Shown here: piece by piece, positions 1 through 48,584 of the stretch
Position numbering within the stretch: position 1 is the first letter of the stretch
How the letters are laid out: every line of letters begins with the position of its first letter
Source of the DNA: Mactromeris polynyma
Lineage: Eukaryota; Mollusca; Bivalvia; Venerida; Mactridae
Assembly: GCA_032209605.1 (NCBI GenBank)
Contig: JASFXZ010000016.1
Span: 13,640,001-13,704,000, forward strand
DNA length: 64,000 nt
Direction: 5' to 3'
Program-made: the position numbers and the translations under genes
The notes under the pieces: generated by a model
What the model was told of the DNA's origin: nothing
Database searches by the model: none
The model's input: only the letters and a program-made list of their open reading frames with translations

Positions 1-34
1 ACATTTTCAGCAGAGAACGTCCTCCAGTCGCCAT
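1..34 (-). CDS. B-box/propeller TRIM-like gene, first-exon start (partial, runs off left edge)
   Basis: Read on the minus strand from base 34, the sequence starts MATGGRSLLKM and continues past the window edge. It matches the start of the complete B-box gene at 55,832 (MAFGGRSHLKM) in the same frame. The upstream DNA matches too: 35-105 resembles 55,833-55,925, including the cgtagtcattg block. This homology beyond the start codon indicates a paralogue and not a chance ORF. Only 11 codons plus one base are visible, so the domains cannot be checked here. Confidence 0.55.
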   Translation of the reverse strand, partial: MATGGRSLLKM

Positions 35-300
35 TTTCTATGTTTGACCTTTGATTTCGGAAACACACGTAGTCATTGGTAACAGCCAGCCGGCTAACCG
101 TCAATAGCTACAAACAATAATTACCTCCCTTACGCCATTGATAAATAACGAATTGAGGTCCGTATAGAGGTTCAATCAAAAGTAGGAAGCTAGTATCGAT
201 AAATTAACGTCAGGTAATGCAATAAAAGCTATGTTCACCCAAAATACAGATACACTAGAGTACCTGAGACCCCCAATAGTCCAACTGTTACAAGTAGAAC

Positions 301-600
301 TGTAGTGATGTGGGGTTAGACAGCCGCCCGGTTAGCTCAGTCGGTAGAGCGCCGTACTAGTGTTTAGGGGGTTGTGGGTTCGAGCCCTACATCGGGCGCA
401 CTTTTCCCCCTTGATTTACTTTAATGGTGGCAGCGGTGTTTGACGGCCCACGGTGGTTGAGCCTCAAATGCTGGCAGGGGGAGGAGTGTAGTGATGTGGG
501 GTTAGACAGCCGCCCGTTTAGCTCAGTCGGTAGAGCGCCGTACTAGTGTTTAGGGTGAGGGTTCGAGCCCCACATCGGGCGCACTTTTTCTCTTTGATTT
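301..600 (+). repeat. Tandem dimer of a tRNA-derived SINE
   Basis: Two direct copies of a 186-bp unit start at 301 and 487 with TGTAGTGATGTGGGGTTAGA. Each has a tRNA-like head, at 326-397 and 512-580. In the first, GCCCGGT pairs with ATCGGGC as a 7-bp acceptor stem, the D arm has the GCTC/GAGC stem, and the T arm is GTGGG-TTCGAGC-CCTAC. These give A-box and B-box sequences for RNA polymerase III. The anticodon arm (loop CTAGTGT, nominal AGT) has two mismatched stem pairs, so this is a SINE head and not a working tRNA gene. The body (401-486) is shared with the copy at 55,343-55,436. Confidence 0.75.
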
Positions 601-635
601 ACTTTAGAACCAACACACCATCCTGGTAGGGTCAT

Positions 636-690
636 GCTGTCTTGTGTATGTGGCCTTCCCTGTAGTTACGTATTCTCTCTCTTTTTTTAA
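636..690. repeat. Short dispersed repeat, copy 1
   Basis: A block of about 50 bp (ctgtcttgtgtatgtggcct through the CT-rich tattctctctctt) recurs at 4920-4972 with a few substitutions. Both copies precede sequence-specific DNA with no shared gene. The function is unknown. Confidence 0.5.
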
Positions 691-699
691 ACACTACAA

Positions 700-1045
700 A
701 GTCAAGTAAAGGCAGACAAAGTGTAGCAAAGTCAAGCAAAGTCTAGCTAAGTCTAGAAAAGTCAAGCAAAGTCAAACAAAGTCTACCAAAGTCTAGCATA
801 GGCAGGCACAGTCTAGCAAAGTCTAGCATAGGCAGGCAAAGTCTAGCATAGGTGGGATAAGTCTCGCAAAGTCTAGCAAAGTCTAGCAAAGTCTAGCAAA
901 GTCAAGCATAGGCAGGCAAAGTCTAGCAAAGTCTAGCATAGACAGGCTAAGTCTCGCAAAGTCTAGCAAAGTCAAGCAAAGTCAAGCAAAGTCAAGCAAA
1001 GTCAAGTAAAGGCAGGCAAAGTGTAGCAAAGTCAGGCTAATCTTT
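700..1045. repeat. 10-bp tandem repeat (AAAGTCTAGC type)
   Basis: About 34 imperfect copies of a decamer alternate between AAAGTCTAGC, AAAGTCAAGC and ATAGGCAGGC variants. Isolated copies persist at 1180-1212. It is open in several frames but gives no credible protein. Confidence 0.85.
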
Positions 1046-1364
1046 AACAGAGTCAGTTTAAGAATACATTTAAGTAATATTTAATTATTAAAACATATTT
1101 TCATTGTAATTACAGCTAATTGTGACCGAAATTCAGGCATATTAGCATGTCAACTATATAGCCGTATGATGCAAACTGTAGCAAAGTCAGTATAATTTTA
1201 ACAAAGTCAGCTTAAGAACACTTAATTAAAAACACATATATTTGTGCTGGATGTAAAATGCACTGAACAAATAACGTGTGAAAACACAGTCAATAAACCC
1301 TTCAATGATGTAGCCAAACCCTAATTAGGCGTGAAAAAAATGATTGTTTTGTATTTGCGTTTGT

Positions 1365-1610
1365 TTATCGTCGCCACCAGTTTCCCAAATGGGCTACGCC
1401 TCCGGAAGAATGTTGGTCATTTTGAATGTTTGAGGATAGTACATGAGACGGAAGATGCCCCAGTTCCAGAAGCACCCCTGGTTCTTTTACGAGCCTGATT
1501 TGAAGCATCGTACACAGGACCTCGGGATTTCAAAGTTTCGTCCGAAAGACTGTTAGTGCTGTCAGTGATGAAGCGGGGATCGAACCCCTTCTCATATACA
1601 CGTGCACATT
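1365..1610 (-). repeat. tRNA-derived SINE, family 2, degraded copy
   Basis: The body matches the better copy at 13,476-13,756 in the same orientation: the CGTCGCCACC edge, the GTTCCAGAAGCACCCCTGGT block and the CCGAAAGACTGTTAGT block. The head end (near 1570-1605) keeps only the reverse-complement B-box motif GGGGATCGAACCCC. The rest of the tRNA part is lost. Confidence 0.65.
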
Positions 1611-1639
1611 TGTTCTTATTGGGTAACAATGTCTCATAA

Positions 1640-2780
1640 AGGAGCTATGCAGGAGGCAAATTGTCTTAATATCATCGGACCTTTCATTCAACGCCATGTA
1701 CAAGTTTGATCCCTATACTTGGGGCCTCCCTACAATTGTGTGGTAATTAAATTTGAACTTGTTGGACTAATTGTTGTCACAGATACTCACGTATATTCCC
1801 TGTCTAATGAGGGTCACATTGCCTCTGAAGGGAGCTATGATTTGTGCTTTTCGCCCTATACTATCAAGTATTTTCCTTCAAAGATGGGCGTTAGTTCGAT
1901 CCTCCGTACCGGTCTACTCACGTTGGCATGGTAGTTCTATTCGGTTTGGTTGGACAGATCAGTTTCTCAAATATTCATGCGTACCTTGTGTGGTCATATA
2001 CCCTCTGTACTGAGATATGCTGCCTACATATTTTCCTATTTAATGAAGCATATTTTCGTTGCCGATGTGATGAGAATTGCGATAAAAATCTTCAATTTGT
2101 GTTCATACCCTTACAGTAAAGCGTTACCCATGTTAACAGCATTATTATGGGAATTGTATCAATTAAGTTTATCTAAAATGACGTAGTATCATCCACTAAG
2201 ATCCTGTTTCGGGCCTCCTGTCCTTATGTTATTGACGTCTAGACAGTCAAGGGAAGTTACTCTACATTATGGAGCACAATCGCAACATCTCGGCATTTCC
2301 GTAACAGGTTATAACGTAAGAGGATGACTATGAAACGACTGATATAAACATTTTATGCGGTCCGTATATCGATTCAAAGTAACTGAACGCTAAACATTAC
2401 ATAAACTTTACTACAAAACGTCAAATAACCAAGTTAAATAAAGAAAATCACAAATCTATTCAATTTGAAGAACATTAACCGATTTAGATTAACGGATTCA
2501 TTCCCTCATCAAACACTATTTGCGGCTCATGAGTGTCGAAACTGGTTACTTGAGGATATATTACAAAAGTCTTTTATTCATCATTGGCATACTCTCTGAT
2601 AATGTAGATCTATTTTTGTTGATGTTTTGACCACATAAATTATATAATTATTATTTTTGTTGTTTTTTGGGGGGGAAATAGCGAAAATGAGCAAAGCATG
2701 GCTTCAAGCTCGTGTACATATGACATTTTTAAATTGAAAGAAATGTAAGGTAAGAAAGACAACTCAAGAAAGAACTCGGT
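1640..2780. other. No gene recognised
   Basis: AT-rich DNA with short unconnected ORFs (60-80 codons) and no conserved domain. A stretch near 2270-2300 (cgcaacatctcggcattt) resembles the internal part of the TIR element at 8556-8942 and may be a fragment of it. Nothing else is identifiable. Confidence 0.5.
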
Positions 2781-2789
2781 AATAGTTTG

Positions 2790-4030
2790 CCCTCTGATCA
2801 CAAAATGTTGCCCTCTAAGCGCAATATTTTGCTACATTTTTCCCTCTAATCACAATATTTTGCCCTCTAATCGAAACATTTTGCTACATTTTGACCTCTA
2901 ATCGCAACATTTTTCTACATTTTGCCCTCTAATCGCAACATTTTGCTACATTTTGCCCTTTAATCGCAACATTTTTCTACATTTTGCCCTCTAATCGCAA
3001 CATTTTGCCCTGTAATCGCAACATTTTGCTACATTTTGCCCTCTAATCGCAACATTTTGCTACATTTTGCCCTTTAATCGCAACATTTTGCTACATTTTG
3101 CCCTTAGATAGCAACATTTTGCCCTCTAATCGCAACATTTTGCTACATTTTGCCCTCTAATCGCAACATTTTGCTACATTTTGCCCTTAAATCGCAATAT
3201 TTTGCTACATTTTGCCCTTTAATCGCAATATTTTGCTACATTTTGCCCTTTAATCGCAATATTTTGCTACATTTTGCCCTTTAATCGCAATATTTTGCTA
3301 CATTTTGCCCTTTAATCGCAATATTTTGCTACATTTTGCCCTTTAATCGCAATATTTTGCTACATTTTGCCCTTAAATAGCAACATTTTGCCCTCTAATC
3401 GCAACATTTTGCCACACTTTGCACTGTAATCGCAACTTTTGCTAAATTTCGCTCTTAAATATCAACATTTTGCCCTCCAATCGCAACATTTTGCCCTCTA
3501 TTCGCAACATATTGCTACATTTTGGACTGTAATGGCAACATTTTGCCCAATAATCGCAACATTTTGCCCAATAATCGCAACATTTTGCTACATTTTGGAC
3601 TGTAATGGCAACATTTTGCCCTCTAATCGCAACATTTTGCTACATTTTGGACTGAAATGGCAACATTTTGCCCTTTAGTCGTAAACTTATTCTACATTAC
3701 GCATTTTAAGCACTTGCTAAATTTCTCTACATTTTGCTGTAATATTTCAACGTCTATGATATCAAAATTTATTTAAATATGTAAGAACTCGCAATATTTT
3801 GCCCTTTAATTGCAACATGTTACTGCATTTAGCCCTGTAATCGTAACGTTATTCTACATTACGCATTTTAGGCACTTGCTAAAGTTGGCCCGCACAATGT
3901 AATATTATAACATTTATGAAATACAATTGCATAGTATTTGCTAAAAGTCAATAATTATGCCTTTTAATTGGAACATTTTGCTACCTTTTGCCACATTTTG
4001 CCACATTTTGCTACATTTTGCAACATTACA
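2790..4030. repeat. 31-bp minisatellite (21 + 10 bp modules)
   Basis: The core (2790-3680) alternates a 21-bp module, CATTTTGCCCTCTAATCGCAA with variants, and a 10-bp module, CATTTTGCTA. Both share CATTTTGC. About 25 composite units are visible, with local sub-blocks such as CCTTTAATCGCAATA repeated between 3200 and 3360. Decayed copies continue to about 4030. ORFs across it are repeat artefacts. Confidence 0.85.
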
Positions 4031-4327
4031 CATTTTAGGCAGACCCCTACATTATTATGGAGTAATTTTGCACTAAATAATTCCAGTCGTCACTAAAAAT
4101 ATTTTATTCGGAGTTTCGGGTTGTAATTTTAATCAGGGGCCGTATATGTGTTCAAGTTTCAATCAAGGAGTTAGTTGTATTATTATTGCATGTACATAAT
4201 TATTCTCTCGCCCATTTAAGCCAGTATGTCGATTTAGAGTTAATATCAGATAGCAAAATTATAACAGAAACAGTTTACACGGAACTGAAAATTTAGGCCT
4301 CGAATTACGTTACCGTACATGGTGATA

Positions 4328-4390
4328 TAACGATTCGCCACAGTTGAATAACGATTCGCCACAGTTGTAGAACGATTCACCACAGGTGTG
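4328..4390. repeat. 22-bp triplicate
   Basis: Three near-copies of the unit ACGATTCGCCACAGTTG plus 4-5 bp occur in direct order, in otherwise unremarkable AT-rich sequence. Confidence 0.6.
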
Positions 4391-4399
4391 ATAAATGAA

Positions 4400-5330
4400 A
4401 TTTGGATGACAAATGGTGCAAATTGTATTTATAGAAGAAACTTCCAAACGACGTTGTTACGGAAAATTATGTTTCTCTACAAGAAAATCGGGACTTGGTG
4501 TGATTTTGACAATGCCTGAGTAAATAACGAATATTATGACATTATGGTGTACATATAATTTTTTGCTGACAGTTCCAAGGCTGTAATTTGCTATATGATT
4601 GTTGTTTCTGTTTATGTTATGAATGTGTTTTGTCTTCCCCTTCCCCTATGCAATTCTGTCACTTTATACAGTGTTCAGATTGTTTCCTGCCCATTTTTGG
4701 CCTATTAAGGCCAGTTATCTTGACTTGTCCTGTGATCTTTTCCATCCATTAATTCCCACCTCCCCTACCCTTACTGTCCACTTTGATTCTCCTAGTTATT
4801 CCTTGTGGTCTGCTGGGCCATTCCTTGCGCCTCAGTTCCTTACTATGTGTACCGTTTGACCTCCTTTAGTGCCTTATGTTTTGTGGATTGTTGTTTTTCC
4901 GGAGATCTGCGTGGGGAGGAACTGTCTTATGTATGTGGCTTTCACTGTAGGTACGTATTCTCTCTCTTCTAAAATGAGAAAGAACACGCAATATATTGTA
5001 TTACATTTAATATAAAACATAATTTTATATGATACATTACAATAGATTTCAGTAGTACAAAACAAAGCTTGAAAAGAGATGCTATCATAAAAAGACATAA
5101 CATATGGACATCAACTTGTATACACGAACCACTGTACATCATGGGACCAGATTACTTCACCGTACCACGTGAAGATGCTAGCGAATGTGGACCGAAGTGC
5201 GTGGGAGAAAATCCCAGGATCGTTACCATGTTTTTTCTACAGTTTTGTATTAATTCCTAAGTATAACTAACGTAAGTTACAGAGTGGACCGGTAAGGTAG
5301 GAATGACATATTTACTCTGTGGTGACCACG
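4400..5330. other. No gene recognised; second copy of the 50-bp dispersed repeat
   Basis: 4920-4972 repeats the block seen at 636-690. A short CT-rich ORF at 4623-4859 and others nearby show no domain or splice context. Nothing else is supported. Confidence 0.45.
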
Positions 5331-5339
5331 TGTGTTCCG

Positions 5340-5690
5340 TTTCATTCTTCCTGTTTGCTTGTTTTTCGGCACTGCCGTACTAACATGGCTTTGCTATTTG
5401 CATACCAGTGATGTGTAAACAAATCAAATTTTACGTTAACCACTAAACCAACTTCTCTTCAACCGAACAACGTTTGTAACATTGACGCGGATTGGTTAAC
5501 TGTTCGATAAGGGGTACGTTACCTTGCCGAAATCCACTGAATTTCGGTGAATTTACCAAACTCCATTTTAGATCTGATGTGACCAGCAATCGTAACATCT
5601 CGGCAATTGTTTTATGTTGCACAACAAATGTTAACCTTCAAATTGTGCCGACCATCTTTTTTCAAGAGATTTCTTATTAAATGTTCGGTC
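5340..5690 (+). mobile_element. MITE of the GGCGCAGCCGT family, one end missing
   Basis: The sequence from tttttcggcactgccgtact to catcttttttcaagagattt matches the complete element at 8556-8942. It includes the gacgcggattggttaac and ccactgaatttcggtgaattt blocks. The right terminal inverted repeat is absent, so this is a truncated copy. Confidence 0.7.
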
Positions 5691-6150
5691 ATATTCATTG
5701 CTGCTTTCGTTCAATGCCAGGCTGGAAATAAGATTGTGTATCAACATAGATAAAGATGTGAACCTTTTAATACTAAATAACTCATATAAATTACCATTAT
5801 CATTATTTAGCTGACACCGGTCACCCTGCTCACGGAAAAGTGCACATGTTTCCGTACCGTGCTCAAATATTCTAATTATTTCTAGTTTTTTGATAATATG
5901 TTTACTAAAATGTTCGTTCTTTTCTATTTAAGATAACGTGATCATTAAGCTGATCATTTGCCTTAATAAATATAACAGCATTTGACATTTTTGATGTAGG
6001 CACTTACCATATCGCATGACTTCAAATTACCGAAAATGAACAATCTCCGTCAAGCTCATTAACTTTTCAATACACCTACATTGTATTTTAAGATGCAATC
6101 CAGTTCATATATTCATACGTTCGCGGTTAATTGAAAAAGCACTATATATA

Positions 6151-7885
6151 CAGTAAAGCCTCAGGGAAAATTAAGATCACCTCAATATTAAGACCATCGC
6201 GATATTAAGATCAAATCAATATTTAGACCATATCAATATTAAGACCATCGCGATATTAAGATCAAATCAATATTTAGACCACCTCAATATTAAGACCATA
6301 TCAATATTAAGACCATATCAATATTTAGACCATATCAAAATTGAGACCATATCAATATTTAGACCATATCAATATTAAGACCACCTCAATATTAAGATCA
6401 TATCAATATTAAGACCATGTCAAATATTAAGACCACCTCAATATTAAGATCATATCAATATTTAGACCATATCAATATTAAGACCACCTCAATATTAAGA
6501 CCATATCAATATTAAGACCACCTCAATATGAAGATCATATCAATATTTAGACCATATCAATATTAAGACCACCTCAATATTAAGATCATATCAGTATTAA
6601 GACCATATCAATATTTAGACCACCTCAATATAAAGACCATATCAATATTTAGACCATATTAATATTAAGACCACCTCAATATTAAGACCATATCAATATT
6701 AAGACCATATCAATATTTAGACCATATCAGTATTAAGACCATATCAATATTTAGACCATATCAATATTAAGACCATATCAATATTAAGACCATATCAATA
6801 TTTAGACCATATCAATATTAAGACCATATCAATATTTAGACCATATCAATATTAAGACCACCTCAATATTAAGATCATATCAGTATTAAGACCATATCAA
6901 TATTTAGACCATATCAATATTAAGACCATATCAATATTAAGACCATATCAATATTTAGACCATATCAATATTTAGACCATATCAGTATTAAGACCATATC
7001 AGTATTAAGACCATATCAATATTTAGACCATATCAGTATTAAGACCATATCAGTATTAAGACCATATCAGTATTAAGACCATATCAGTATTAAGACCATA
7101 TCAATATTTAGACCATATCAGTATTAAGACCATATCAATATTAAGACCATATCAGTATTAAGACCATATCATTATTTAGACCATATCAGTATTAAGACCA
7201 TATCAATATTTAGACCATATCAGTATTAAGACCATATCAGTATTAAGACCATATCAATATTTAGACCATATCAGTATTAAGACCATATCAATATTTAGAC
7301 CATATCAATATTAAGACCATATCAGTATTAAGACCATATCAATATTTAGACCATATCAATATTAAGACCATATCAGTATTAAGACCATATCAGTATTAAG
7401 ACCACCTCAATATTAAGACCATATCAATATTTAGACAATCGCGATATTAAGACCACCTCAATATTAAGACCACCTCAATATTAAGACCATATCAATATTT
7501 TGACCATATTAATATTAAGACCACCTCAATATTAAGACCATATCAATATTTAGACCATATCAATATTAAGACCATATCAATATCTAGACAATCGCGATAT
7601 TAAGACCATATCAATATTAAGACCATCTCAATATTTAGACCACCTCAATATTAAGACCATCTCAATATTTAGACCACCTCAATATTAAGACCATATTAAT
7701 ATTTAGACAATCGCGAAATTAAGATCATATTAATATTAAGACCACCTCAATATTAAGACCGTATTTGCATAGTCCGATTTTAAATATTTCTAACACATTT
7801 AACTCATTCGTTAGACCACCTTACAACTAAGACCCACTTTCTTCAGAATCGATGATGGTCGTATTACAGGTTTCCCTGTATATTA
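6151..7885. mobile_element. MITE (TACAGTAAA.CCTC family) swollen by an internal minisatellite
   Basis: The left end near 6151 reads tacagtaaagcctcaggg. The right end near 7866-7881 reads acaggtttccctgta, an inverted match. Smaller members with the same ends are at 10,322, 34,144, 47,382, 52,305 and 62,364. Almost all of the interior is the 17-bp array annotated separately. The TA at both edges fits a Tc1/mariner-type target site, which is inferred from the ends alone. Confidence 0.65.
6178..7760. repeat. 17-bp minisatellite (AATATTAAGACCATATC), about 90 copies
   Basis: Nearly 1.6 kb of the 17-mer, with interspersed variants: ATTTAG for ATTAAG, CAGTATT for CAATATT, ACCACCTC for ACCATATC, and ATCGCGAT near both ends. 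The edge variants (CCACCTC and CGCGAT) resemble the ends of the host MITE. The central units are more homogeneous and CAGTATT-rich, as expected for growth from the middle. Confidence 0.9.
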
Positions 7886-7889
7886 CCCT

Positions 7890-8550
7890 TAGCGTATAAA
7901 ACATCGAATCCTAAATTCAAAATCCTATTTTCTAGCAAATTGTTAATTGCATATTTTTTAATTAGCTGAAATAGCATTTATGTTTAAATGTACACGTATT
8001 GACTTTTCTGGCGCAATATACATAAACTTGCCTCTATCTGCATGCGAGAAGTAGTATATATCGCAATAGGTAATGGGACACTTATCAATAAATGTATAAA
8101 ACAGTCAAGTCAGACTTGTTTTACACTCAATAAAGGATATTGTAATTATACAAGGAGTGATACAAAATTAGCGAAAAAGAGCTCCCATACTACGATTCAG
8201 TTGATTTAAAAATGTATGCTTGAAACATAATTCTGACATATATATTTTCAGCGACAATGGTGGTTCATTTTTTATCACCCCTCGTACAAGACATAACTAA
8301 ATTGAAGACCGTGTTTGAACAAAGTTACTTTCAGGGGAAACAGTGATTTAATAAATAAACTAGAGCACTAGTTCTCGAACTGTTTATCACCCTTTTTTTA
8401 CTAAATATATTTTCGGCGACAACAGCGACTTCATAATGATATGAGAGCGATTTACAGGAACGTTTTGGTCACCCCTCGTACTGGAGGACTGCGCATTATT
8501 TAAAGCGTATATGTCATAGATATGCTGTTTTATAAACTGGCTGAGATAAA
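7890..8550. other. No gene recognised
   Basis: AT-rich sequence without a repeat family I could match elsewhere in the window, and with no ORF of interest. Confidence 0.4.
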
Positions 8551-8555
8551 GTTAT

Positions 8556-8942
8556 TCGGCGCAGCCGTTCTAACATGGCTTTTGCTATTTGCATATCAGT
8601 GTTGTGTAAACCAATCAAATCTTACGTTAACCACCAAGGCAATTTCTCTTCAACCAAACAACTTTTGTAAACTTGACGCGGATTGGTTAACCTTTCGATA
8701 AAGGGCACGTTACCTTACCGAAATCCACTGAATTTCGGTGAATTTACCGAAATCCATTTTGGATCTGGAGTGAACATCAATCGTACCATCTCGGCATTTT
8801 TATGTTGCACAACAAATCTTAACCTTCAAATTGCGCCGACCATCTTTTTTCAAGATATTTTAAGGTGGTTAACTTAAGATTTGGTTGGTTTACACAACAC
8901 TGATATGCAAATAGCAAAACCACGTGTGTACGGCTGCGCCGA
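8556..8942. mobile_element. Complete MITE with long terminal inverted repeats
   Basis: The left end starts ggcgcagccgttctaacatgg and the right end finishes in the reverse complement (…tgtacggctgcgcc). The inverted match continues for about 75 bp: gctatttgcatatcagtgt on the left faces acactgatatgcaaatagc on the right. It is about 385 bp with no ORF. Relatives are at 5340-5690 and, inverted, at 25,490-25,735. Confidence 0.85.
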
Positions 8943-8944
8943 AA

Positions 8945-9330
8945 AACAGTAAAAAGACACAGCAAACTACCTGTCTGATATATTTAGGAAAAGTAATCAG
9001 AAACAAGTAATGAATTGGGCAATATATGAAGTTCTAAACTCATACGAAATGATGAATTGTTATTGTGTATATTTAAAGTCGAAGGCGTAAATACATGCAT
9101 TAGTTATTGACTTTTCGGATGAGCTGACCAAATTGCCGATTTTTTTCGAAATGTACTTGTTGCTCTCATAACACACCATCCATAGTCGATCACTTCTATC
9201 TTCGATCTTTTTAATGTATCCATCCATTCTCTGATGTCGTGTTAAATATTTCCTTTTGCAAATTTTCTCTTACTAAGAGTTTAATTCTATTTTCGCGAAT
9301 CATCATAATGTTTCGTCAAATTGATATCTG
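8945..9330. other. No gene recognised
   Basis: AT-rich DNA between two repeat elements. No motif, ORF or repeat was identified. Confidence 0.4.
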
Positions 9331-9332
9331 CA

Positions 9333-9375
9333 ATTAAATCACGGATCTAATAATAGATTACATCCGTGATTTAAT
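9333..9375. repeat. Perfect 14-bp stem hairpin
   Basis: ATTAAATCACGGAT at 9333-9346 and its exact reverse complement at 9362-9375, with a 15-nt loop. It may be a fold-back relic; no second copy was found. Confidence 0.7.
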
Positions 9376-9807
9376 CATCCCCACGAAATGAAATGACGAT
9401 TTGCATTTACGTCAATCAGCATAAAACTAACAAAAAGTCATAAACAAGCAAACATATTGTGATGTCAGATCCGGCAACTTTTATCAATAATCGCCGCTGA
9501 AGATCTATATCGAAAGACGCGTGAACAGACATTTAGTATAGTGGGTTCACAGGGGCCTTGCGAAGATGTACGATACATCACCGTAGATCTTCAAAACGAT
9601 GTTAAACCGATATTTATAGATGTTTTCCCCCAATACATATCGAGTCGAACGTAAAGTTGTACATATAACGTCCATACATACAACTTCGTAGAAAATGGCT
9701 ATTTAAATGACTGAATTATAAACATAAAACTCCATTACCAGTATGTTTTATAATCTGAACGTTGTTCTTTATCTTTTCACTTTATGTTCTAATAATGTAT
9801 GCATGTA

Positions 9808-9900
9808 TGAAGGCCTCTAGTTAGATAAGATTATGTATGTATGTTTTATGTGCATGACTTAATGAGTTACCTTCAATAAATAAAGTTTATTATTATTATT
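9808..9900 (+). mobile_element. 3' tail of a LINE-like retroelement, copy 1
   Basis: The block gaaggcctctagttagataa to ccttcaataaataaagttta, followed by (TTA)n, recurs at 29,484-29,575. A shared end with a polyadenylation-type AATAAA and a short 3-bp microsatellite is typical of 5'-truncated non-LTR retrotransposon copies. No reverse transcriptase is present in either copy. Confidence 0.55.
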
Positions 9901-9909
9901 ATTGTACAC

Positions 9910-9982
9910 AACCTGGGACCAATGTATTCATATACATATATACATGTATAATGTATAAAGACATGTACATTAGTCCCAGGTT
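9910..9982. repeat. 73-bp fold-back element
   Basis: AACCTGGGACCAATGTA at 9910-9926 and its reverse complement, with one mismatch, at 9966-9982. They flank an AT dinucleotide-rich loop. It lies directly after the LINE tail. Confidence 0.7.
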
Positions 9983-10321
9983 TAACCAACACTATATTGC
10001 ATCTTAAAAATCAAATTAAACAATGACATAATTAAACAACTAGATATAACATGCTTAATTATTGAGAGATGTTAATACTGAAATTCATTCAAAAGTTTGC
10101 GGATTTACATGAATTCTAAATAAGAAAAAACATATTCGTAATTACATTACTATATTATAGAAATCATCTGTTTAAATCTAATACCTAGAAAATAGAAAAC
10201 AATTATGCTGCAATTATTGACATGCTTGAAAATTAAAACCTTCATTAAAATGCGTTTAATAGCTTCTATAATTAATCTTCATTAATGGTATTTTTGTTCG
10301 TATTCCAATAAATTTAGTTGA

Positions 10322-10502
10322 TACAGTGAAACCTCATTAATAAGACCACCATTGTGACCCTTGGAAACTGGTCTTATTACTGAAGTGGACTTAATATTGA
10401 GGTTGACAAAGAACAAAACGGTGAAAGTAAACTTGAAATTGTGTTCTTAATTTTGAGGTGGTCATAATTATTAAGGTGGCCTTAACGACAGGTTTTACTG
10501 TA
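10322..10502. mobile_element. MITE, TACAGTRAAACCTC family
   Basis: Starts tacagtgaaacctcattaat and ends in the inverted ggttttactgta. The inner sequence gaccaccattgtgacccttg and the cttattactgaagtggactt stretch match other members. About 181 bp, flanked by TA. Confidence 0.8.
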
Positions 10503-10504
10503 GT

Positions 10505-11030
10505 CCCCATTGTTACGTTATCTGTTGTATGAAAAACCCTTCACCGGCAGAAAAAAATAAAGTGAGCATTTCGGAGCCCGGATTTGAGATAGGCCTATAA
10601 TTCTTTCAATATTCTTTTATAAAAAATATCGACCGTTCATCAGTCGTCAAAGACTCTTAATTGGAAATTAGATATTAGGAAGCCACCGAAATGATAAAAT
10701 CGGGAATCACGTCATTTTCGACGTTCGACACTTGACCTTGTTTTCCAACCCGGTGAAATTTGGTTGCATACCCCTGAGCAAAAACACACATGGTCTAATG
10801 ATCGCGATGGATTACGCTCCTTCTAATTTACTCCCCCGTTAAGAGTCGATAAATTTAAACTAAATATTGTTTTCACTTACGCAATTATTGGCGGATATTT
10901 CGCGACATTTTTGTAGATTACACACTAGATTTTGAGTCTAGATTGTAATATTGTGTGATTTTAATAACGTCTATAGTATTTTCTACTTTTGCTATTTCCA
11001 TGCCGAACGAGGGAGTAAAATCTATCAGCT
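10505..11030. other. Upstream flank of the E2 gene; no feature resolved
   Basis: Non-repetitive compared with its surroundings. It must contain or lie near the promoter of the gene that starts coding at 11,573, but I see no TATA box, CpG cluster or initiator that I would defend. Confidence 0.3.
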
Positions 11031-11039
11031 TTTAAGAAA

Positions 11040-11141
11040 AACTGCACGTCTTGGTACGTTAGGGAAAATTGTGCTATATTTGATGTGTTTTCTAGGCGTT
11101 GTGTTGGATTAAATCTTTGGCTTTTTTACATTTTCTGGAAG
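11040..11141 (+). other. Possible 5' non-coding exon of the E2 gene
   Basis: A consensus-like donor follows base 11,141 (GGAAG|GTAAAT). Joined to the acceptor at 11,537/11,538 (TTTTTTAG|GT), the frame upstream of the start codon stays open back to a TAG near 11,092 and contains no other ATG. This supports 11,573 as the true start. The 5' limit of this exon is not visible; its left coordinate is a placeholder. Confidence 0.35.
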
Positions 11142-11572
11142 GTAAATATTTGTTTATTAAATTAGCTGAATAGATTTGATAACTATTGCTTAGTTTAGTC
11201 ATAAAAACGTTTAATATAAACAACCTCTTTGTTAAAATGCCGTATCACACTCGCTTCGCAAATAGACTTGCCGCTGTCCGGTTAATATGACTTGGGAACG
11301 CCAGTTAATATTTATTTATTATCCAATAAGTTTGAACATTTAAAAGCACATTCATACGGATCTAGTTCTGAAATAATGTAATTTAATTCAATAATTTTTT
11401 ACTTCGAAGCAGTGATATTTATTTGATATTTGGATCCAAATATCAAACAGGAAAGAATAGCTAAGTACTGTCATTAACATTGATTGAACTTTATTCTGTA
11501 GAATAAACATGTGTTCGTTGATTGTTGTATTTTTTAGGTATATCAACATCAGAAAGTTTCGGAACGCGTAAG

Positions 11573-48426
<36,854 letters not shown>

Positions 48427-48584
48427 TGATCTGTGTCAGATGGGTGCTTGTTGAAATAGTCTGTGTTACACGGGTGATTGATTAGTGAAATCTGTTTGAC
48501 AAGTTTGCTTGTTGTTTTTTTTCGGAACAAAATTCGTGAATCGAGAAACTAAGTCATTATATGGAGTACACTTGTTTAACTTGT

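Noticed and set aside
326..397. Functional tRNA gene
   Set aside because: Acceptor, D and T arms fold, but the anticodon stem has two mismatches. The same head and body recur in tandem and at 55,249, which defines a SINE.
6178..7760. CRISPR-like array
   Set aside because: The 17-bp units abut with no spacers, vary gradually and sit inside a eukaryotic transposon. No cas genes.
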